Source: Vicinamibacterales bacterium
GTDB lineage: Bacteria; Acidobacteriota; Vicinamibacteria; Vicinamibacterales; UBA8438
Direction: 5' to 3'
NCBI GenBank assembly: GCA_030745255.1
Contig: JASLOY010000127.1
Coordinates: 1 to 8,730, forward strand
DNA length: 8,730 bases
Shown here: in pieces, positions 5,453-8,730 of the stretch
Layout: each line of letters starts with the position of its first letter
Position numbering within the stretch: position 1 is the stretch's first letter
The notes under the pieces: generated by a model
What the model saw: the letters and a program-made list of their open reading frames with translations, nothing else
What the model was told of the DNA's origin: nothing
The model's database searches: none
Position numbers and translations under genes: made by a program

Positions 5453-6472
5453 CTATTGCAGCTCTTGCAGGCGCGACCCAGCGAGCATGTTCGTCAACCC
5501 GTAGTTGCCCTCGTGACAGGCATACTCGAACATCGGGCCCGTGCTGCGGGTCATCGGCAGCGAGCCGCCCCACGGACGCGTCCAGGTGTTCGGGTCGGTG
5601 ACGGTGAACTCGTAGCCGAGCGTGTCGGCATCGACGCGCGAGAAGCGTTCGACGACGTGCAATGCCTGGCTGAGGGTAGGGTTGAAGTTGCGGATGAAGG
5701 CGTGCTCGTTGAAGTGGGTTGTCTCGACGACGAGCGTCTCGCCCTCCCAGTGCCCGCGGGCATCGCCCGCATACTGTCGGACCGAGTCGGGGATGTTCGG
5801 CCGCCCGTCGAGCGGGATGACGCGCACGTCGTGGATGTGCTCCTGCACGATTGCCACGACGTCGGGCGTCTGGAATATCTGGTAGTTGTTGTTGTAGGCG
5901 GTCGGAAACGATGGCACACCGCGATACCAGATGCAGCGGTCACCGAGGTCGAGCTGGTCGTAGTGCTCGGTCGGCAGACGCCCGCCCCTGACATCGGCGA
6001 GATACCGTGCTTCGTCCGACTCCATCCAAGCTCGGACCGTGGGCGTCACGGCGGGCAGCCGGCCGTTTGGGGGGTCGGTGACAACCGAGGTGCGCCTGGT
6101 CGAGACGACCCTGGTGCCGCGCTCCATCCAGAAGTTGTTGTACGACCCGGGGGCGCCGTCGACGCCCCGGTCGACATTGCCGTTGGGGTCGGCTTCGGTT
6201 CGCAGGGCGGCACGGCCCGCCAGCTCGCGGTTCCGGTCGGCGGTGCGCTGCTCGATGGCTGCTGCTTCCTCGTCGGTCAGGAATTCCTTGTCGCCGAGCG
6301 ACTCGGGGCGCTGGAACGGCGTCAGCGTCGAGTTGTTCCAGACACCCCGCAGGTCAGGGGCTCCCCATGCGGTCCGGGGCGTCTGCTGTGCCGACTGAGC
6401 AAAGCCGAGCGGCGGCGCGACCAGCATCACGGCGGCCACCGCACATATCGCGACGAGACGTCGACAGATCAT
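5453..6472 (-). CDS. Secreted protein of unknown function, 'PDLxGVW' family, copy 2
   Basis: 339 residues from the ATG at 6472, chosen because AGAGGAG (6479-6485) lies six bases upstream and a signal peptide then begins at residue 1: basic MICRR, a hydrophobic run, probable cleavage after FAQ25. The mature part shares most conserved blocks with its neighbour at 6542-7549: PDLRGVWNNSTLTPFQRP (39-56), DKEFLTDEE (61-69), YNNFW (111-115), RRTSVVTDPPNGRLP (126-140), LGDRCI (176-181), AYNNNYQIFQT (192-202), RGHWEGETLVVET (239-251), TWTRPW (296-301) and FEYACHEGNYG (315-325). This family is frequent in Acidobacteria and some Proteobacteria genomes, usually annotated as hypothetical. One Cys in RCI and one in ACHEG are shared by both copies and could form a disulfide in the periplasm. 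No enzymatic motif is known to me. It is the last gene of the presumed operon. Confidence 0.85.
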   Translation of the reverse strand: MICRRLVAICAVAAVMLVAPPLGFAQSAQQTPRTAWGAPDLRGVWNNSTLTPFQRPESLGDKEFLTDEEAAAIEQRTADRNRELAGRAALRTEADPNGNVDRGVDGAPGSYNNFWMERGTRVVSTRRTSVVTDPPNGRLPAVTPTVRAWMESDEARYLADVRGGRLPTEHYDQLDLGDRCIWYRGVPSFPTAYNNNYQIFQTPDVVAIVQEHIHDVRVIPLDGRPNIPDSVRQYAGDARGHWEGETLVVETTHFNEHAFIRNFNPTLSQALHVVERFSRVDADTLGYEFTVTDPNTWTRPWGGSLPMTRSTGPMFEYACHEGNYGLTNMLAGSRLQELQ

Positions 6473-6478
6473 CGCATT

Positions 6479-6485
6479 CTCCTCT
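6479..6485 (-). promoter_or_regulatory. Shine-Dalgarno site of secreted copy 2
   Basis: AGAGGAG on the minus strand, six bases from the ATG at 6472. It decides the start against the 14-residue longer frame beginning at 6514. Confidence 0.6.
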
Positions 6486-6541
6486 TTGCAGACGACGCGG
6501 CAGGGGCCCCTCAATGGGGCGTGCCGGCGCGACCGTGTCGA

Positions 6542-7549
6542 CTACTGGCCCGATGCGTTCTCTATGGCACGGGCACCGGTCAGCGTGCCGTCCATGCCGT
6601 AGTTCCCTTCGTGGCAGGCGTATTCGAAGATCGGCAGGTCGCTCTGGCGCATCGGCAGCTCCACCGTCCACGGTGCGGTCCAGGTGGTGGGGTCGGACAC
6701 CGTGAACGTGTAGAGCAGGGAATCTTCACTCGTTCGTTGGATCCGTTCCGTCAGGTGGAGGTTCTTGCTCGAGTTCCGGAAGCTGGTCTCTCGCAGAAAG
6801 TTCTTGGTCTCGACGACGAGCGTGTCGCCTTCCCAATGTCCGCGTGATACACCGGTCCAGAGTGGCACCGAGCTGTGGTCGCTGCCATCGAGCGGGATGA
6901 TGCGCGCGTTGTGTACCATCTCGTTCAGCAGCACCACATGGTCGGCGGTCTGAAAGATCTGCACGTTCATGTTGTAGGCGGAGGGCAGCATCGGTGGTCC
7001 GGAATTGAAGCCGGTGATGCAGCGCTCACCAAGCGGACGATCCTCCGGGCCCTCTGAGGGTCGCTGGTTGACCCGGAGCCGTTCGGCTGCTCGCGCGGCG
7101 CCGGCGTCGGTCAGCTCGGGGATCCGTCCGTTTGATGGGTCGACGACCAGAGAGGTGCGACGCGTCTCGACGACGGCCGTGCCGCGGTCCCACCAGAAGT
7201 CGTTATAAGCGAGTGCCAGGTCACGCGTCTCGCTGGTGCCGTTCACCTGGCCGCGCTCGGTCGTGATCTGCTTCTTGGCTTCCCGGTCGAGGTCGGCGTT
7301 GTTGGCACGCACGCGTTCGGCGGCATATGCGACCACCTCTTCTTCAGAGAGAAATTCCTTGTCGGCAAACTCCGTTGGGCGTTCCAGCGGCGTGACGGTC
7401 CGGAAGTCCCAGACGCCGTTCAGATCGGGGTGCCCGTCGGCCGTTCGTAACGGCGACGAGCCGCGACCAGCCTGGGCAGCGGCTGCCGTCGAGATGAGCA
7501 ATGCGAGTGCCACGCTGTTGGCGATGAGCCCAGGTCGTCGAATGGTCAT
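6542..7549 (-). CDS. Secreted protein of unknown function, 'PDLxGVW' family, copy 1
   Basis: 335 residues from the ATG at 7549; AAGAGG (7558-7563) is eight bases upstream, whereas the GTG at 7558 would overlap that site. A signal peptide is evident: MTIRRPG, hydrophobic SVALALLISTAAAA, cleavage after AQA27. Conserved blocks shared with the downstream copy: PDLNGVWDFRTVTPLERP (41-58), DKEFLSEEE (63-71), YNDFW (115-119), RRTSLVVDPSNGRIP (130-144), LGERCI (173-178), AYNMNVQIFQT (191-201), RGHWEGDTLVVET (236-248), TWTAPW (289-294) and FEYACHEGNYG (308-318). Conservation is strong in these blocks and low between them, which fits an old duplication rather than a recent one. It lies 79 bases after the DUF1552 gene and 69 bases before copy 2, all on the minus strand. 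Function unknown; an extracytoplasmic beta-rich protein is my guess from the alternating strand pattern. Confidence 0.85.
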   Translation of the reverse strand: MTIRRPGLIANSVALALLISTAAAAQAGRGSSPLRTADGHPDLNGVWDFRTVTPLERPTEFADKEFLSEEEVVAYAAERVRANNADLDREAKKQITTERGQVNGTSETRDLALAYNDFWWDRGTAVVETRRTSLVVDPSNGRIPELTDAGAARAAERLRVNQRPSEGPEDRPLGERCITGFNSGPPMLPSAYNMNVQIFQTADHVVLLNEMVHNARIIPLDGSDHSSVPLWTGVSRGHWEGDTLVVETKNFLRETSFRNSSKNLHLTERIQRTSEDSLLYTFTVSDPTTWTAPWTVELPMRQSDLPIFEYACHEGNYGMDGTLTGARAIENASGQ

Positions 7550-7628
7550 AGTGTGCACCTCTTGAGAGACAGGCGTTCAGGGTACCACGAGTTACGCTCG
7601 CACTTTGCTCGCCATCCGTGCCCGTTGG

Positions 7629-8730
7629 CTATGCGGTCAATCCATGGAGCGGGCCGGTCACGTCGATGAAGTCGCCGCGCTGGCCACGCACATGCTCGAG
7701 ACCCACGTGGTCGGCGTCGAGACCCATCGCACGGGCCACGCTCACCAGCAGCTTCTGATGAGGGATACCGCTCACGCTCGACGTGCCGCCGGTCAGCACC
7801 TGAGATGGCACCCGCATCTCGGCCGGGGTCTCGTGCGGCCAGTGCAGGTAACGCCCCGTCTTGAAGGCCCAGGCGCCGCCGATCAGGACGGGGCAGTAAC
7901 GGCTGTAGCCGTGCCACCCGTCGCCGAGCTCGGACCCCCAGACGATCAGGGTGTTGTCCATCACCGAGCCGCCGCCGGCATCCGGCATCGCCTCGAGCGT
8001 GCTGACGAGACGCGCGACCTGCATGCCGTGATACTCGGCATAGTCGGTCATCGCGGCGTACTTTGCCGGGTCTTCGTAAATGTAGTGCGCGATCCCCTTG
8101 TGCACTTTGTCGCTGATGTGGTCGGCGCCGAATTCGGCGGTCGGCATCTCGCCCAGCGAGAGCGAGACGACCCGTGTGATGTCGCAACTGAACGCGGCGG
8201 CGATGATGTCGGTGAAAGCGTCGAACCTCGCGTCGTATTGTGCAAAGGCGGCCGCGGGTCGCGGCGGCGCGTCGCACGACAGGGTGGCCAGCCCCTCGAG
8301 TCGGCCCCCGAGTCGCTCGACGAGACTGTAATGGGACTCGAGCCGGGCGCGGTCGGTGGCGTCAATCGACGGGGCGAGCTTGCGATATTCGTCGTAGGCA
8401 AAATCGAGCGTCGTGAGGCGGCGTGTGCCGACCGCGTCACCCGCCGAGGCTGGCCCAAAGACCCGCTCCCAGGCATTGAGCGGCGTATTCTCGGCCGGCA
8501 GGCGTACGCCGCTCGGGTTGTAAGCAATCGGGCGGCCGGCCTCCAGCGCGGCGTCGACCGAGAGTTCGAGCGAGGGCAGCCGGTCGGGGCGCGCGACGTG
8601 CGTGGCGACCAGCTGGTCGAGCGACGCCGAGGTCGACCGCGTGTCGCGCGCTGCGAAATCGGCGTTGTTGCCGGTCCAGGCGTGAATCCAGCCCCGGTCG
8701 TGACGGTTGCCCCCGCTGTCGAGCTCGGCC
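7629..8730 (-). CDS. DUF1552 family protein, N-terminus outside window
   Basis: The frame is open from 8729 to the TAG at 7629, giving 366 residues; the in-frame ATG at 8147 lies within the domain and is not the start. Landmarks from the N-terminal side: SLDQLVATHVARPDRLPSLE near the visible start, an NPSG..LPAENTPLNAWERVFG segment, LDFAYDEYRKL, FTDIIAAAFSCDITRVVSL, ADHISDKVHKGIAHY, and NTLIVWGSELGDGWHGYSRY with an LIGG strand. This is the pattern of PF07586 (DUF1552), typically 420-460 residues with a Tat-type signal, so roughly 70-100 residues are missing on the right. The S-E-L-G-x-x-W-H stretch recalls metal-site motifs of the alkaline phosphatase/DUF1501 group, but no activity is established. 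In Planctomycetes, Acidobacteria and Myxobacteria it usually accompanies a DUF1592/DUF1587/DUF1588-type cytochrome protein, expected upstream. It heads the visible part of an operon with the two secreted paralogs. Confidence 0.88.
   Translation of the reverse strand, partial: AELDSGGNRHDRGWIHAWTGNNADFAARDTRSTSASLDQLVATHVARPDRLPSLELSVDAALEAGRPIAYNPSGVRLPAENTPLNAWERVFGPASAGDAVGTRRLTTLDFAYDEYRKLAPSIDATDRARLESHYSLVERLGGRLEGLATLSCDAPPRPAAAFAQYDARFDAFTDIIAAAFSCDITRVVSLSLGEMPTAEFGADHISDKVHKGIAHYIYEDPAKYAAMTDYAEYHGMQVARLVSTLEAMPDAGGGSVMDNTLIVWGSELGDGWHGYSRYCPVLIGGAWAFKTGRYLHWPHETPAEMRVPSQVLTGGTSSVSGIPHQKLLVSVARAMGLDADHVGLEHVRGQRGDFIDVTGPLHGLTA

Noticed and set aside
5456..6847. 463-codon plus-strand open frame across both secreted paralogs
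   Set aside because: It is antisense to two genes with signal peptides, ribosome binding sites and shared conserved blocks; the product has low-complexity Arg/Val/Gly composition.
8048..8527. 159-codon minus-strand frame inside the DUF1552 gene
   Set aside because: It is an out-of-frame, Ser/Arg/Pro-rich shadow; the frame ending at 7629 is open to the window edge and carries the family motifs.

Overview
The window is GC-rich DNA, probably from a soil or sediment Acidobacteriota (Vicinamibacteria-like). This is inferred from the mix of families: a tandem NIPSNAP-type protein, a Pkn-type Ser/Thr kinase fragment, a DUF1552 protein, two copies of a secreted 'PDLxGVW' family common in Acidobacteria, and secreted BON proteins. 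No rRNA, tRNA, CRISPR array or insertion sequence was seen.

Left part (1-1428). A two-repeat NIPSNAP-like protein enters from the left edge and ends at 867. Directly after its stop, in the same frame, lies a decayed piece of a Ser/Thr kinase N-lobe (about 877-1026). Next is a possible small one-helix membrane protein with an excellent ribosome binding site at 1139-1143. Its two halves are in different frames and meet at a G GGG GGC run followed by a small hairpin, so it is either a frameshift mutation, a sequencing error or a -1 frameshifting site.

Middle part (1429-4104, minus strand). An intact lactate permease (LctP/LldP family) lies downstream of a secreted protein with three BON domains. 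A perfect 14-bp inverted repeat (3222-3251) separates them and probably ends the BON transcript. No lactate dehydrogenase gene is present.

4105-5400. A 367-base gap with little coding signal leads to a 73-codon alpha/beta-hydrolase remnant. It keeps a good ribosome binding site, the N-terminal strands and the C-terminal catalytic-His motif, but has lost the whole centre of the enzyme in frame. It is followed 20 bases later by an intact class I SAM-dependent methyltransferase with Cys-rich motifs.

Right part (5453-8730, minus strand, convergent with the methyltransferase). A DUF1552 protein (5' end outside the window) is followed by two tandem secreted paralogs of unknown function, with gaps of 79 and 69 bases, probably one operon. 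In related bacteria DUF1552 proteins often sit beside DUF1592-type cytochrome proteins, so such a gene may lie beyond 8730. The most notable points are the duplicated uncharacterised secreted family, the putative frameshift gene and the three decaying genes or fragments.
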